Assembly (NCBI RefSeq): GCF_013415845.1
Contig: NZ_CP058907.1
Coordinates: forward strand, 4,402,001 to 4,466,000
Length of the DNA: 64,000 nucleotides
From: Rhodopseudomonas palustris
GTDB lineage: Bacteria > Pseudomonadota > Alphaproteobacteria > Rhizobiales > Xanthobacteraceae
Reading direction: 5' to 3'
Below are positions 18,899-29,386 of the stretch, in pieces; the first letter of the stretch is position 1, and every line of letters begins with the position of its first letter. The position numbers were made by a program, and so were the translations under genes. Under the pieces are notes generated by a model. It did not search any database. It saw nothing but the letters and a program-made list of their open reading frames with translations, and was not told the origin of the DNA.

Positions 18899-19019
18899 CA
18901 GCAAGTTTGATTCCTCCGTTTTGGCTTGAAAATCCGGCCCATCGGGGGCAAGGACTCCGCCGAGACGCACGCCTTCCTCGCGCGCGACCCTTGTCCGACG
19001 CCGTCGATGGAACGCGGGA

Positions 19020-20822
19020 ATGACCGAAGCCCCACGCAAGATTACTGACGACCCGTATGGTGCGTGGCACCTCATCCGCCGGCTGGTGATGGAACAGGCG
19101 TCCGCCTATTGGCGGCGCTACGCGCTCGCCTTCGGCCTGATGGCGATCGCTGCCGCGGCGACCTCCGGCTCGGCCTTTCTGCTCGGCAAGGTGATCAACC
19201 AGGCCTATGTCGACCGCGACCTCCAGGGCATCATGTTCTGGTCGATCGTCACCCTTGTGGTGTTCAGCCTGAAGGGCGCGGCGACCTACGGCCAGTCGGT
19301 GATCCTCACCCAGATCAAGAACGCGATCCTGGCCAACAATCAGCGCCGGATGTTCCACAAGCTGATGAGCGAGAGCATCGGCTTCTTCTCGCAGCGGCAT
19401 TCATCCGAGTTCCTCGCGCGCCTCACCGCCGGCGCCAACTCCGTCACCGAAGTGCTCAACCTGCTGATCAATGCGATCGGCCGCGATCTGTTGTCGCTGA
19501 TCGGCCTGGTCATCGTGATGGTGGTTCAGGATCCGTTCATGGCGCTGTTCGGCCTTCTGGTCGCGCCGCCGGCCGCGTTCGTGGTGCGTAAGCTGGTGAA
19601 GCGCGTGAAGGGCCTGGCGCTGACGCAGTTCACCGGCAACGCGCAGATCCTCGAGACCATGCAGGAATCGCTGCAAGGCATCCGCACCGTGAAGGCGTTC
19701 TCGCTCGAAAAGACCATGAGCGACCGGATCGACGCCAACATCGCCGCGGTGCAGGCCAACGCCGACAAGATGGCGAAGGTGTCGAACCGCTCCAGCCCGC
19801 TGATGGAAACGCTCGGCGGCTTCGCGGTGGCGGCGTCGCTAATGTATGGCGGCTACCGCGTGGTCGCGACCGGCGCGACGCCCGGCGAGTTCTTCTCGTT
19901 CCTGACAGCGTTCCTGCTCGCCTATGAACCGGCGAAGCGGCTGGCGCGGCTCAACATCGAACTCAACAGCGGCCTGGTCGGCGCGCGGATGCTGCTCGAG
20001 ATCATCGACAGCCCACCGAGCGAGCCGGACGACAGCCACAAGCCGGCGCTGGAACTCACCCAGGCGCGAGTCGAATTCGACCACGTCTCGTTCGCTTATC
20101 GGCCGGACGAGCCGGTGCTGAACGCAATGAGCTTCGCCGCCGAGCCCGGCAAGATGACCGCACTGGTCGGCCCTTCCGGCGGCGGAAAGTCGACGGTGCT
20201 GGCGCTGCTGCTGCGCTTGTACGAAGTACAGTCCGGCGAAATCCGGATCGACGGACAGTCGACCTCGACCGTGTCGCGCGAGTCGCTGCGGCGGCAGACC
20301 GCCTATGTCGGCCAGGACGTCTATCTGTTCCGCGACACCGTCCGCGCCAACATCGCGTTCGGCAAGCTCGGTGCCACCGAGGACGAGATCGTCGCCGCCG
20401 CCAAGGCCGCCTGCGCACACGACTTCATCATGGGCTTCCCGCTCGGCTACGACACTCCGGTCGGCGAACACGGCGCGCAACTGTCCGGCGGCCAGCGCCA
20501 GCGCATCGCGGTCGCCCGCGCGCTGCTGCGCGATGCCCCGATCGTGCTGCTCGACGAAGCCACCGCCGCGCTCGACTCTGAGTCGGAGAAGCTGGTGCAG
20601 GAGGCAATCGATCGTCTTGCCCGCGGCCGCACCACCATCGTGATCGCCCACCGGCTGCACACCATCATGCATGCCGATTCCATCCTGGTGGTCGAAGCCG
20701 GCGAGATCGTCGAACAGGGCCGCCACGACGACCTGCTGCGCCGCAGCGGCCGCTATGCCTCGTTCTTCCGGCTGCAGCAGCGGCATGCCGCGCCGCTGGC
20801 GCCGGCCGACGCCACCGCCTAA
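19020..20822 (+). CDS. MsbA-like lipid/polysaccharide ABC exporter (fused TMD-NBD)
   Basis: 600 residues, a half-transporter. The N-terminal six-helix exporter domain (about residues 25-325) is followed by an ATPase domain with Walker [19 protein letters not shown], the signature [16 protein letters not shown] and Walker [17 protein letters not shown] with the H-loop VIAHRLHT. It is expected to work as a homodimer in the inner membrane, flipping lipid A-core or another lipid. The location beside the heptose/core genes favours the MsbA role. A general multidrug exporter remains possible, since exporter subtypes cannot be separated by eye. Confidence 0.88.
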   Translation: MTEAPRKITDDPYGAWHLIRRLVMEQASAYWRRYALAFGLMAIAAAATSGSAFLLGKVINQAYVDRDLQGIMFWSIVTLVVFSLKGAATYGQSVILTQIKNAILANNQRRMFHKLMSESIGFFSQRHSSEFLARLTAGANSVTEVLNLLINAIGRDLLSLIGLVIVMVVQDPFMALFGLLVAPPAAFVVRKLVKRVKGLALTQFTGNAQILETMQESLQGIRTVKAFSLEKTMSDRIDANIAAVQANADKMAKVSNRSSPLMETLGGFAVAASLMYGGYRVVATGATPGEFFSFLTAFLLAYEPAKRLARLNIELNSGLVGARMLLEIIDSPPSEPDDSHKPALELTQARVEFDHVSFAYRPDEPVLNAMSFAAEPGKMTALVGPSGGGKSTVLALLLRLYEVQSGEIRIDGQSTSTVSRESLRRQTAYVGQDVYLFRDTVRANIAFGKLGATEDEIVAAAKAACAHDFIMGFPLGYDTPVGEHGAQLSGGQRQRIAVARALLRDAPIVLLDEATAALDSESEKLVQEAIDRLARGRTTIVIAHRLHTIMHADSILVVEAGEIVEQGRHDDLLRRSGRYASFFRLQQRHAAPLAPADATA

Positions 20823-20883
20823 CCTGATCGGACTTCCCCGCGCCACTCCCCGCCCCCTCACCCAAAGCTTGCGAAAGACACTC

Positions 20884-21576
20884 ATGAGCAATGCTGGTTT
20901 CGTGATCGCCCCACCGCCGCAGCCCACTCTCGCCGTCGCTGGGACAAGCGACCGCTTTCCGGTCCGCCGGATCTGGTGTGTCGGCCGCAACTATCTCGAG
21001 CACGTCCGCGAGATGGGCAATGACGAGCGCCAGCCGCCGTTCTTCTTCGCCAAGCACGCCGACATGGTCACGCCCGACGGCGCCACCATCCCGTATCCGC
21101 CGCTGACCAAGGACCTGCATCACGAGGTCGAATTGGTGGTGGCCCTGAAGAGTGGCGGGCTGAACATTCCGGTCGAGCGCGCGCTCGATCACGTCTGGGG
21201 CTATGCGGTCGGCATCGATCTTACCCGCCGCGACCTGCAGATCGCCTCGCGCAAGAAGGAGCAGCCCTGGGAGATCGGCAAGTCGTTCGACGCCTCAGCT
21301 CCGTGCGGCGCGCTGCGCCCGGCCTCCGAGATCGGCCATCCGGCCACCGGCAAGATCTGGCTGTCGGTCAACGGCACTGAGCGGCAGACCGGCGATCTGT
21401 CGGAGATGATCTGGAACGTTCCGGAGATCATCGCGAAACTGTCGGGGCAGGTCGAGCTCGCCGCCGGCGACATCATCATGACCGGTACCCCAGCCGGCGT
21501 CGCGGCGCTGTCCCCCGGCGATGCGATCGCCTGCGGCATCGACGGTATCGGCACGCTCAACGTCACGATAGGCTAG
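20884..21576 (+). CDS. Fumarylacetoacetate-hydrolase-family protein
   Basis: About 230 residues. FAH-superfamily features are [31 protein letters not shown], the metal-binding acidic residues in [22 protein letters not shown], and [17 protein letters not shown]. Members hydrolyse or decarboxylate acylpyruvates and related beta-diketo acids; this short form is near acylpyruvase/oxaloacetate-decarboxylase-type members. The substrate cannot be told from sequence. It lies 61 bp after the ABC exporter on the same strand, but a functional link is not evident. Confidence 0.87.
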   Translation: MSNAGFVIAPPPQPTLAVAGTSDRFPVRRIWCVGRNYLEHVREMGNDERQPPFFFAKHADMVTPDGATIPYPPLTKDLHHEVELVVALKSGGLNIPVERALDHVWGYAVGIDLTRRDLQIASRKKEQPWEIGKSFDASAPCGALRPASEIGHPATGKIWLSVNGTERQTGDLSEMIWNVPEIIAKLSGQVELAAGDIIMTGTPAGVAALSPGDAIACGIDGIGTLNVTIG

Positions 21577-21800
21577 TCGGCCTGACCGGGTCGGCCGATC
21601 GACCGTTAGCCGTTAGCCCGGCGATCCGGCTGACATCGCCGTCGCGGCCTTCGAGATAGATCAGCGTCGGCCGCAACACCGTGTAGCCGAGGCGATGGGC
21701 CGCGCAGGCCGCGATCACGCGCACGTCGTCGGCGCCCCAGTCGCGAATGAAGGCGCGCTCTCCACGGTCGCAGGCGTGCAACTCCACGGCTCGGCTCGGC
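21563..21800 (-). pseudogene. Remnant of an NAD-dependent epimerase-like gene
   Basis: In this stretch the minus strand encodes AACAAHRLGYTVLRPTLIY followed by EGRDGDVSRIAGL. That is the TILRPTLIYG-GRDGNVS-IA core of a nucleoside-diphosphate-sugar epimerase family. The Rossmann start and the C-terminus are missing, and the flanking codons are unlike protein. The 3' end overlaps the end of the FAH-family gene. I read it as a decayed fragment left when neighbouring DNA, including the large defence-like gene, was gained. The boundaries are approximate. Confidence 0.45.
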
Positions 21801-22063
21801 GGAACGAATCCGGGATTTGATTCGCTGCTATTAATGGCGGTTGAACAGCAGGAATAAGGGCGCGATCGCGCAAAAGCCCCAGCGACCGAGCGAGCGCAAC
21901 GATCGGCAGACTGCGTCAGAGGGAGCCCCCTGGCCGCTCCGTCCGAAAGCTGTTCGGTAGCGGAATGCTCTGGAGAACCAATCTGACCTGTCGAAGACTG
22001 CACACTTCATGCTTGCGGATGAATTTTCAATGCCGCAATGATTGCAGTGAGGAGTGACGTTGG
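21801..22063. other. Intergenic stretch upstream of the DUF4011 gene
   Basis: No gene is seen here. With the epimerase remnant it makes a gap of almost 500 bp between the FAH-family gene and the large helicase gene. It holds the presumed promoter of that gene, and a GAGGAG ribosome-binding sequence lies at about 22048-22053. No tRNA end or clear attachment repeat was found. Confidence 0.4.
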
Positions 22064-25000
22064 GTGATGAAGGCTGAAAGTGAATTCGCCGAACTTGCAG
22101 CTGACAGTGCGAGTTCGAGTGCGCAAGACCAAACCGTAAAGATCGAAGCCAATCTGGCTGAGAAATTCACCTTCGCCTCGCATCAGAATTCGATTCCCGT
22201 CCTCCGCGCGGTTGCGATCAGCAACGCGAGCCAAGAGCCGCTAGAGAGGCTGCGTCTGGAGCTGGTTTCTAGCCCCAAATTTCTGCGGCCAAAGACCTGG
22301 ACGATCGACAGGATTTTCGCGGGCGACCGACATACGCTCAGCGACCGACGCGTGGATCTGGATCCCTCTTATCTGGCCGGCCTTGATGAAGCCGAGGCAG
22401 GTGACATCACCTTGCGGCTGCTGCAGGCAGATACCCTCATTGCTGAGGTCGTCCGTCCAGTGCGCCTGCTGGCCCGTGATGAATGGGGCGGCGTGTCTGA
22501 CATGGCACAGCTCCTTCCGGCGTTTGTGATGCCGAACGACCCGACAATTCACAGGGTGCTGCGATCGGCAGCCGAACGCCTTGCCTCGCATGGCCACTCA
22601 TCGGCCCTGGACGGCTACCAGAGCAACGATCCGAAGCGCGCCTACATGCTCGCGGCAGCAGTCTATTCGGCGATCGCGGCACTGGGACTGCACTACGCCG
22701 AGCCGCCTGCCAGTTTCGAGAAGCGCGGGCAGAAAGTGCGCGGACCGAGCAAACTGATCCAAGACCAGCTCGGGACTTGCCTTGACGTTACGCTTCTGTT
22801 CGCTGCGGCCCTAGAGGCCGTCGGTTTGAATCCTGTCACCGTCTTGCTCGACGGACATGCGTTTGTCGGTGTGTGGCTCGTTAAGCGCACCCTGCCGAAA
22901 ACCATCGAAGACGATGTTAGCGAACTCCGCAAGGCAATCGCTGCCCGCGAGTTTATCGTGTTCGAAACGACCGGGGTCACGCACCGACCTGCGATGACGT
23001 TCGAACAAGCCAGGAAAATCGGCGAAGACAAACTCAAGGAAGAAGCGCTGCAGCCCTTCGTGGCCGCAGTCGACGTGGCGCGCTCGCGCTCGTCCGGCAT
23101 CTTGCCATTGGCATCCCACACGCCGAGGACGGAGGCGGTGGTCGATGAGGAGGAGACGTCCGCCGAACTCCCTCTGCCCCCCGAACCAGACATTCTCTCG
23201 CCGGCCGACCAAATCGACGAGAAGCCGACCACGCCGGAGGGACGTATCGAGCGCTGGCGATCTCGGCTGCTCGATCTATCGCTCCGCAACCGCCTGCTGA
23301 ATTTTTCCGAGGGCAAACGGGCGATCCCCTTTGTATGCCCCGATGTCGCCTATCTCGAAGATCGTCTGGCCGAGGGAGCTTCGATCAAGATCATTTCGCT
23401 GCCCCAACAGAATCCATTGGGCGATCGAGACGCCTCCCTGCATCGCGATCGGCGCGGCGACGACCTACATCGGACGTTCGCGGCTGAAGCGTTGAAGCGA
23501 GATGAACTCTCCTCCAAGCTCGAGCCCAAGGATCTGTCGGCCAGGCTGACCGATTTGTATCGTCAGGCTAAGAATGACCTGACCGAAGGTGGTACCAATA
23601 CGCTTTATCTCGCTGTCGGAATCCTGAAATGGAAGAAGACGCCGGCCGACGAGAGAACCTATCGCGCACCGCTACTGTTGCTGCCGGTGAAGCTCGAACG
23701 CTCGGGCGCGTCCGATCGCTTCCGCCTGAAATTTCACGAAGACGAGCCACAGCTGAATGCGACCTTGCTGCAATTCTTGAAGCGGGATTTCGACGTCTCG
23801 CTTCCGGACTTTCGCGAAGGCCTTCCGAAGGACGACAAAGGCATCGATGTTTCGAAGGTGCTCGACAGCGTGCGCCGCACCGTGCGCGACGTCCCGGGCT
23901 TCGAAGTCGTCGACGACATTGCGCTGTCGACCTTCTCTTTCGCCAAATATCTAATGTGGAAGGATCTGACCGACCGCGTCGCGGCGCTGCGGCAGAATCG
24001 TGTCGTTAAACACCTGATCGATAATCCCGATCGGATACTCGACGGCGCTGACCAGCCATTTCCGGATGCAGCCGATATAGATCGGAAGTACGCCTCGGCC
24101 GATCTGGTGTTGCCACTTTCGGCGGACTCGTCTCAGATCGCCGCATGCCTCGCTGCCGCGCAGGGGCGGGACTTCGTCATCATCGGTCCGCCCGGCACCG
24201 GCAAGAGCCAAACGATCGCCAATATGATCGCGATGTGTCTGGCCGCAGGCAAGACCGTGCTGTTCGTCGCAGAGAAGACGGCGGCTCTCGACGTCGTGTA
24301 TCGGCGTTTGCGGGAGCACCGGCTTGGCGACCACTGCCTTGAGCTGCATTCCAGCAAAGCGGATCGAAAGCACTTCTTCGGCCAATTGAAGAACTCGTGG
24401 GAGAAGCGCGCGGCCAATCGCGAAACCCAATGGGTCACGCTCAATCATCGGCTGCAGATCCGGCGCGACGAGCTGAACGCTTACGTCGATGCGCTGCATC
24501 GCCAGTCACCGAATGGACTGACACCGTACGCCGCGATCGGCATCGCGACTCTCGGACAAGACGACTATGCGCCGAAGTTCGAGTGGACAAGCAAGGACAC
24601 CCACGACGCGAAGGCCTACGCGGAACTGCAAGACCTAGCCGGCGACCTCGGTCGGACTTATGCGGCCGTGACTGTCCGTCCCGTGCTCCGTCTGCTGCAT
24701 GTTGAAGAATGGACCAATGCCTGGCAGGAAAAGCTGCTGACGGCAGCACGGGCTCTCGCGCGGGCCGCCACTGCAGCGCGTACGGCGCTAGCCGGGATCA
24801 GTCCCCGCCTCGGGCTCGATGGCTTACAGGACTGCCGTGCCGACGGCTTGAAATACTTCGCCGACCTCGCGCAGGATCTGATCGCAACCTCCGGCGAAAA
24901 TCACACGATCATTCTGCATCGCGACTTCGCCGCGCTGGCCCGCGCACTGTCCGAGCTTGAAACAGCGATTTCTGCCTACCGCCATAGTGAAAGCGGCCTG

Positions 25001-28000
25001 TCGGTCCGCTACGCGCCCGACACCGTGGCACGCATTCCGATCGCCGAGATCGAGCGCGACTGGCATGAAGCGAAGGCAGCCATGTGGCCGAAGTCCTGGC
25101 TCGCGACGCGGCGCGTGAAACGGCTGCTCGGATCATACGCCGGAACCAAGACGACAGACCCCGCCACCGACATTGAACTGCTCCGGGATCTGCAAGCAAA
25201 GCTTCAATCGATCCAAAGCAATGCGATCGCCCAAGCCCCGCTGGCCTTCAACGGCCTCGATACCGACTGCAAGGCGCTGACAGACCATCTGGAAAAGGCG
25301 GAACGGCTACGGACCTCGCTGGTTCAGCTCGGTGAGTTTGCCGGCGATGTGCAAAAGGTCGCGGCCAGCATCGCCGCCAACCTGAAGGGACAGGTCAACC
25401 AGCCGCAGCTTTCGGCCGCCAGGGACTATCTGGCCCGCTACCAGGAATTGAAGGCTTGCATCGCCAACTTCGAAGAAGCGGCCGGTCTGCCGCTTGACCG
25501 CAACGACGATGACTTTCTCAGCACCGTCATTCGGCAGATGGACGAGATAGAACATGCCCGCACGTTATTCCGCGATTGGTCATCGTGGTGCTTGGTCCGC
25601 AAGCGCGCCATCGCACGCGGACTGGCTCCTCTGGTGCAAGCTATTGAGACCGGCGCCGTTCCGACCGACCGCAGCGTGTCGGCATTCAGGCTTGGCTACG
25701 CGCGCTGGTGGCTGCCGCTTGCGATCGACGATAGCGCAGAGCTCCGGAACTTCCGCCGCTTTGCACACGAAAATGCGGTCGAGGATTTCAACGCGGTCGA
25801 TGACCTCGTCCGCGCCCACGCCAGCGATAAGATCGTCAGTGCTTTGGCGCATGGTCTTCCGTCCTCCGAGTCGGTGCCTCGGCAATCCGAACTGGGGCAG
25901 CTGCGGCATCAGATGGGCCTGAAGCGGCCAAGCCGTTCGATCCGCGAGATGATCTCCGCGATGCCGGAAAGTTTCGGCAAGCTCGCGCCGTGCGTGCTGA
26001 TGTCACCGCTGTCGATCGCGCAGTATCTTCCACCCGATCAAGCGCTGTTCGACATCGTGATTTTCGACGAGGCATCACAGATCGCCACCTGGGACGCGGT
26101 CGGCGCGATCGCGCGCGGCCGGCAGACGATCATCGTGGGCGATCCCAAGCAATTGCCGCCGACGAGCTTCTTCGGTCGGGTCGACGATCAAGATGACAGC
26201 GTGCCTGAGTTCGATCGGGATCTCGAGAGTATCCTCGATGAAACGCGGGCTTCAGGGCTCCCTGTTCGGCACCTGCGGTGGCACTACCGAAGCCGCCATG
26301 AGTCCCTCATCGCGTTCTCCAACTGGCACTACTACGACAATCATCTCGTCACTTTCCCGAGCCCGGTGACGGAGGATCGCGCAGTCTCGCTGAACCTTGT
26401 TCCGACCGGAATCTACGATCGTGGCAAGAGCCGCACTAATCGTGAAGAAGCACGCGCAATCGTCACCGACATCCGAATCAAGCTGAAGAGCTGGCTCGGC
26501 TTGCCGGAGGCCGAGCGCCCAACTGTCGGTGTCATCACGTTCAATGCCCAGCAGCAGGCGTTGATTCAGGACCTGCTCGACGAGGTGTGCCGTGCGGATC
26601 CCGACCTTGAATGGTTCTTCTCCGACGACCGGATCGAGCCGGTGATCGTGAAGAATCTCGAGAACATCCAAGGCGATGAGCGCGACGTGATCTACTTCTC
26701 GATCACCTTCTGCCGCGATGCCGCCGGGAAGCTGCCGATGAATTTCGGCGCCATCAACAACGACGGCGGCGAACGGCGACTGAACGTGGCGGTCACGCGC
26801 GCCCGAAGTGAACTGAAAGTGTTCTCGGGCATCCGGGCCGACGACATCGATCTCGACCGCAGCAAAGCAATGGGCGTGCGTCATCTGAAGGCGTTTCTCG
26901 ACTACGCGGCGCGTGGCGCGATCGCACTGCCCGCGCAGGACGAGGGATCGCTCGGAGAGACCGAGTCTCCATTCGAGCAGGCAGTGGCGATCGCGCTCGA
27001 AGCCCGCGGTTGGCAGGTGGTGACACAGGTCGGTGTATCCGGCTTCCGGATCGATCTTGGCATACGCCACCCCGATCATGCGGGGCTGTATCTCGCCGGC
27101 ATCGAATGCGACGGCGCCACTTACCATAGTTCCGCGACGGCCCGGGACCGCGACAAGGTGCGCGAGCAGGTGCTGCGTGGTTTGGGCTGGAATATCCTGC
27201 GGATCTGGTCGACGGACTGGTGGTTCAACGCGACCGACGCGATCGAGCGTATCCATACAGCCTTGAACGATTTGTTGGCGGTAAGCCGCGCCGACCTAGG
27301 CAATACTGAATACGCCGGTGAATCGGCGGACGGCAGCACCGGCAGCTTTGCGGACGAGATCGACCTCTCGGTCGATATCTTCGACACACAACAGTCGGAG
27401 GGGCAGAAGAAAGACGGTGAGCCCCCCTGCGCCGCTGACGACGAAGCGGAGCCTTCGCCTTCGCCCGCGCAGCAGGTGAGCGAAGCTCGGATTGCGTCGG
27501 TCGGTCATGCCGCTAAAGAAAGCCGCACAACTTTCCGCATTGTCGATCTCTCCGGCTTCAAGACGGAGGCGGATCGCTTCTTCGAGTTTTCGTACCGTCC
27601 GACGATCGAGGCACTGATCGATGCCGTGATGACCGCCGAAGCTCCGGTGAGGGAGGACGCCCTCGCTCAGCGCATCGCACGGGCGCATGGCTGGCTGCGG
27701 ACGGGCGCGCGCATTCGCGATCAGGTGTCACGTCACCTTGAGAACTACGAGCAGACGAACGAAACGCCCGGCTCGTTCCTGTGGCTGCCGGGCACGGTGA
27801 CTGAACGCCTTACTTTTCGCAGGCCTCACGGCCCCGATCACCGCCGACCTCTGGCTGAAATCGCTCTCGCGGAATTGGTCGACTTTATCCTGGCGCACAC
27901 GCATGCGCTCGACGAGGACGACCCGCCCCTGGTCTATGCCCGACTTCTGGATATCGAAAGACTGGCGGCTCCATCGCGGGAGCGGCTTCAGGAGGCGATC

Positions 28001-28027
28001 GAGAAAGCCCTAACACTGAAGGACTGA
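22064..28027 (+). CDS. DUF4011 / superfamily 1 helicase / Vsr-like nuclease / DUF3320 defence-type protein
   Basis: 1987 residues. An N-terminal region with a transglutaminase-like core comes first, with Cys239 in GTCLDVTLLFAAALEA and His265 in LLDGHAFVGVWL. The DUF4011 signature RWRSRLLDLSLRNRLLNF lies near residues 396-413. Helicase Walker A is GPPGTGKSQT (708-717), Walker B is IVIFDEASQ (F1334-D1335-E1336), and late motifs include WHYRSRHESL, GDERDVIYFS and NVAVTRAR. From about 1635 a small Vsr/MTES_1575-type nuclease follows (SPFEQAVAIALEARGW, FRIDLGIRHPD, GIECDGATYH), then DUF3320 (about 1824-1905). This resembles the single-gene DUF4011-helicase-Vsr anti-phage systems (Hhe). GTG 22064 or ATG 22067 could be the start. 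Confidence 0.88.
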   Translation: MMKAESEFAELAADSASSSAQDQTVKIEANLAEKFTFASHQNSIPVLRAVAISNASQEPLERLRLELVSSPKFLRPKTWTIDRIFAGDRHTLSDRRVDLDPSYLAGLDEAEAGDITLRLLQADTLIAEVVRPVRLLARDEWGGVSDMAQLLPAFVMPNDPTIHRVLRSAAERLASHGHSSALDGYQSNDPKRAYMLAAAVYSAIAALGLHYAEPPASFEKRGQKVRGPSKLIQDQLGTCLDVTLLFAAALEAVGLNPVTVLLDGHAFVGVWLVKRTLPKTIEDDVSELRKAIAAREFIVFETTGVTHRPAMTFEQARKIGEDKLKEEALQPFVAAVDVARSRSSGILPLASHTPRTEAVVDEEETSAELPLPPEPDILSPADQIDEKPTTPEGRIERWRSRLLDLSLRNRLLNFSEGKRAIPFVCPDVAYLEDRLAEGASIKIISLPQQNPLGDRDASLHRDRRGDDLHRTFAAEALKRDELSSKLEPKDLSARLTDLYRQAKNDLTEGGTNTLYLAVGILKWKKTPADERTYRAPLLLLPVKLERSGASDRFRLKFHEDEPQLNATLLQFLKRDFDVSLPDFREGLPKDDKGIDVSKVLDSVRRTVRDVPGFEVVDDIALSTFSFAKYLMWKDLTDRVAALRQNRVVKHLIDNPDRILDGADQPFPDAADIDRKYASADLVLPLSADSSQIAACLAAAQGRDFVIIGPPGTGKSQTIANMIAMCLAAGKTVLFVAEKTAALDVVYRRLREHRLGDHCLELHSSKADRKHFFGQLKNSWEKRAANRETQWVTLNHRLQIRRDELNAYVDALHRQSPNGLTPYAAIGIATLGQDDYAPKFEWTSKDTHDAKAYAELQDLAGDLGRTYAAVTVRPVLRLLHVEEWTNAWQEKLLTAARALARAATAARTALAGISPRLGLDGLQDCRADGLKYFADLAQDLIATSGENHTIILHRDFAALARALSELETAISAYRHSESGLSVRYAPDTVARIPIAEIERDWHEAKAAMWPKSWLATRRVKRLLGSYAGTKTTDPATDIELLRDLQAKLQSIQSNAIAQAPLAFNGLDTDCKALTDHLEKAERLRTSLVQLGEFAGDVQKVAASIAANLKGQVNQPQLSAARDYLARYQELKACIANFEEAAGLPLDRNDDDFLSTVIRQMDEIEHARTLFRDWSSWCLVRKRAIARGLAPLVQAIETGAVPTDRSVSAFRLGYARWWLPLAIDDSAELRNFRRFAHENAVEDFNAVDDLVRAHASDKIVSALAHGLPSSESVPRQSELGQLRHQMGLKRPSRSIREMISAMPESFGKLAPCVLMSPLSIAQYLPPDQALFDIVIFDEASQIATWDAVGAIARGRQTIIVGDPKQLPPTSFFGRVDDQDDSVPEFDRDLESILDETRASGLPVRHLRWHYRSRHESLIAFSNWHYYDNHLVTFPSPVTEDRAVSLNLVPTGIYDRGKSRTNREEARAIVTDIRIKLKSWLGLPEAERPTVGVITFNAQQQALIQDLLDEVCRADPDLEWFFSDDRIEPVIVKNLENIQGDERDVIYFSITFCRDAAGKLPMNFGAINNDGGERRLNVAVTRARSELKVFSGIRADDIDLDRSKAMGVRHLKAFLDYAARGAIALPAQDEGSLGETESPFEQAVAIALEARGWQVVTQVGVSGFRIDLGIRHPDHAGLYLAGIECDGATYHSSATARDRDKVREQVLRGLGWNILRIWSTDWWFNATDAIERIHTALNDLLAVSRADLGNTEYAGESADGSTGSFADEIDLSVDIFDTQQSEGQKKDGEPPCAADDEAEPSPSPAQQVSEARIASVGHAAKESRTTFRIVDLSGFKTEADRFFEFSYRPTIEALIDAVMTAEAPVREDALAQRIARAHGWLRTGARIRDQVSRHLENYEQTNETPGSFLWLPGTVTERLTFRRPHGPDHRRPLAEIALAELVDFILAHTHALDEDDPPLVYARLLDIERLAAPSRERLQEAIEKALTLKD

Positions 28028-28033
28028 CGCCAC

Positions 28034-29071
28034 TCACCTCATCGTCGCCGCCTCGCAGCGCGGCGTGAGGGCTGGCACCAGGGTCGGTGCGGGGTCGTGG
28101 CAGGCGCGGCAGATGACGCGGTTGCGGCCGGCGTGTTTGGCATCGTACAGCGCCTGGTCGGCGGCTTTCATGAGATCCGAGACGTCCTTCATGCTCGGCA
28201 GCGCGGTTGCGACACCGATGCTGACGGTGGCGGGGATCGCGTGCGAGGCGACCACCAGCGCGTTGCCGGCGACCTCGCGGCGCAATCGCTCGGCGACGAC
28301 TTCCGCCTGCGCCAGATCGGTTTCCGGCAGCAGCAGCGCGAACTCCTCGCCGCCGAGCCGCGCCAGCACGTCGCAATCCCGCTTGCAGTCGCGGGCCAGC
28401 CTGGCGAGATGCACGATCATCTCGTCGCCGACCTGATGACCGAAGCCGTCGTTGATCGCCTTGAAGTAATCGATGTCGATCATCAGGAACGACATCGGCC
28501 GCTCGTAGCGGCGGGCACGCGACCATTCGCGGTCGGCCAGCGTCAGGAAGTGACGGCGGTTGTACACGCCGGTCATCCCGTCGGTCGTCGCCAGACGCTC
28601 GAGCTCCTCGGCGTTACGCACGATGTCGGTGACGTCGCTGTAGATCAGCATCCGGCCGCCGCCGGGCAGCACCGCGAGATGACAGCGCAGCGCGGTGCCG
28701 TCGGTCATCGCCAGATCCATCGGCTTCGGATCGCCGGATTGCACCCAGGCCAGCCGCCGCGACACGTAGTCCTCGAGATTGACGGCGACCGCCTGCGCGG
28801 AGGCCGCCAGCATCTCGGCGTAGAGCGGACGGTTCTGCCGGATCTCCTCGGCGCTGTTGGCCCTGAACATCACATGCAGCACCGGATTACTGTAAACGGC
28901 GCGCAGCTCTTCATTGAGGATCAGCAGCCCGGCGTCGACATTGTCGAGCGCTGCATACAGCGTCTCCAGCGCCTGCCGGGCCTCGGCCAGCTCGCGCTGC
29001 AGCCCCGCGATCTCCGGCTCGTCCGGCGATCCCGCGCTGTGATGCGTTTCCTCAGGTCGTCTCTTGTGCAT
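28034..29071 (-). CDS. PAS-GGDEF diguanylate cyclase
   Basis: About 345 residues. A short coiled-coil-like N-terminus (LQRELAEARQALETLYAALD) leads into a PAS-like sensor (LLILNEELRAVYSNPVLHVMF). The C-terminal GGDEF domain follows, with DIDYFKAINDGFGHQVGDE and the active site LARLGGEEFALLLPE. An RDCD product-inhibition site (RxxD) lies five residues before GGEEF, so c-di-GMP feedback is likely. No membrane segment is seen, so it should be cytoplasmic. The ATG at 29071 (MHKRRPEETH) is chosen over the longer frame, whose extra residues look random. It ends 6 bp from the convergent DUF4011 gene. Confidence 0.9.
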   Translation of the reverse strand: MHKRRPEETHHSAGSPDEPEIAGLQRELAEARQALETLYAALDNVDAGLLILNEELRAVYSNPVLHVMFRANSAEEIRQNRPLYAEMLAASAQAVAVNLEDYVSRRLAWVQSGDPKPMDLAMTDGTALRCHLAVLPGGGRMLIYSDVTDIVRNAEELERLATTDGMTGVYNRRHFLTLADREWSRARRYERPMSFLMIDIDYFKAINDGFGHQVGDEMIVHLARLARDCKRDCDVLARLGGEEFALLLPETDLAQAEVVAERLRREVAGNALVVASHAIPATVSIGVATALPSMKDVSDLMKAADQALYDAKHAGRNRVICRACHDPAPTLVPALTPRCEAATMR

Positions 29072-29386
29072 TGTCACGCCTCCGGGACGCGCCAGTGACT
29101 CACTTACACCACGGGTTGCACGGCAGCGGACAACAACTGATGAACTGCAAAGCAGCATTTCGGCCGCGTGGTTAATATACAATAAAGTTGGTGGCAGCAG
29201 CGCATCACCAACGGCGGCACATCGTCCGCGAGAAGCTCGACGTTAGATTCAATTACCAGCGATCAGATAATCGGCTCATGTCACCGATCCTTGATACCCC
29301 CAGGATCGACGGTGTGAACCAGTTCACAGCACTGCGTGCCGTCTCGAACTACAGTGAGCGAAGTAGCTGGTTCGGGAGCGAGCATC
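29072..29386. other. Divergent intergenic region
   Basis: About 315 bp between the divergent diguanylate cyclase and small membrane-protein genes. It must hold promoters for both. The only clear element is the CRP-type palindrome at 29313-29328; no ORF with a good ribosome site was seen. Confidence 0.5.
29313..29328. promoter_or_regulatory. Perfect CRP-type operator (TGTGA-N6-TCACA)
   Basis: The 16-mer TGTGAACCAGTTCACA is symmetrical apart from its two central bases and matches the canonical CRP consensus exactly. It lies 58 bases before the ATG of the membrane-protein gene at 29387. A Crp/Fnr-family regulator is encoded just beyond that gene (29885-30598). That protein keeps the Arg-Glu pair of the CRP recognition helix, so it is a plausible ligand for this site. 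Confidence 0.6.

Noticed and set aside
21801..22063. tRNA or attachment site upstream of the DUF4011 gene
   Set aside because: No cloverleaf or T-loop GGTTCGAATCC-type motif and no direct repeat with the 28.0-kb end was found by eye.
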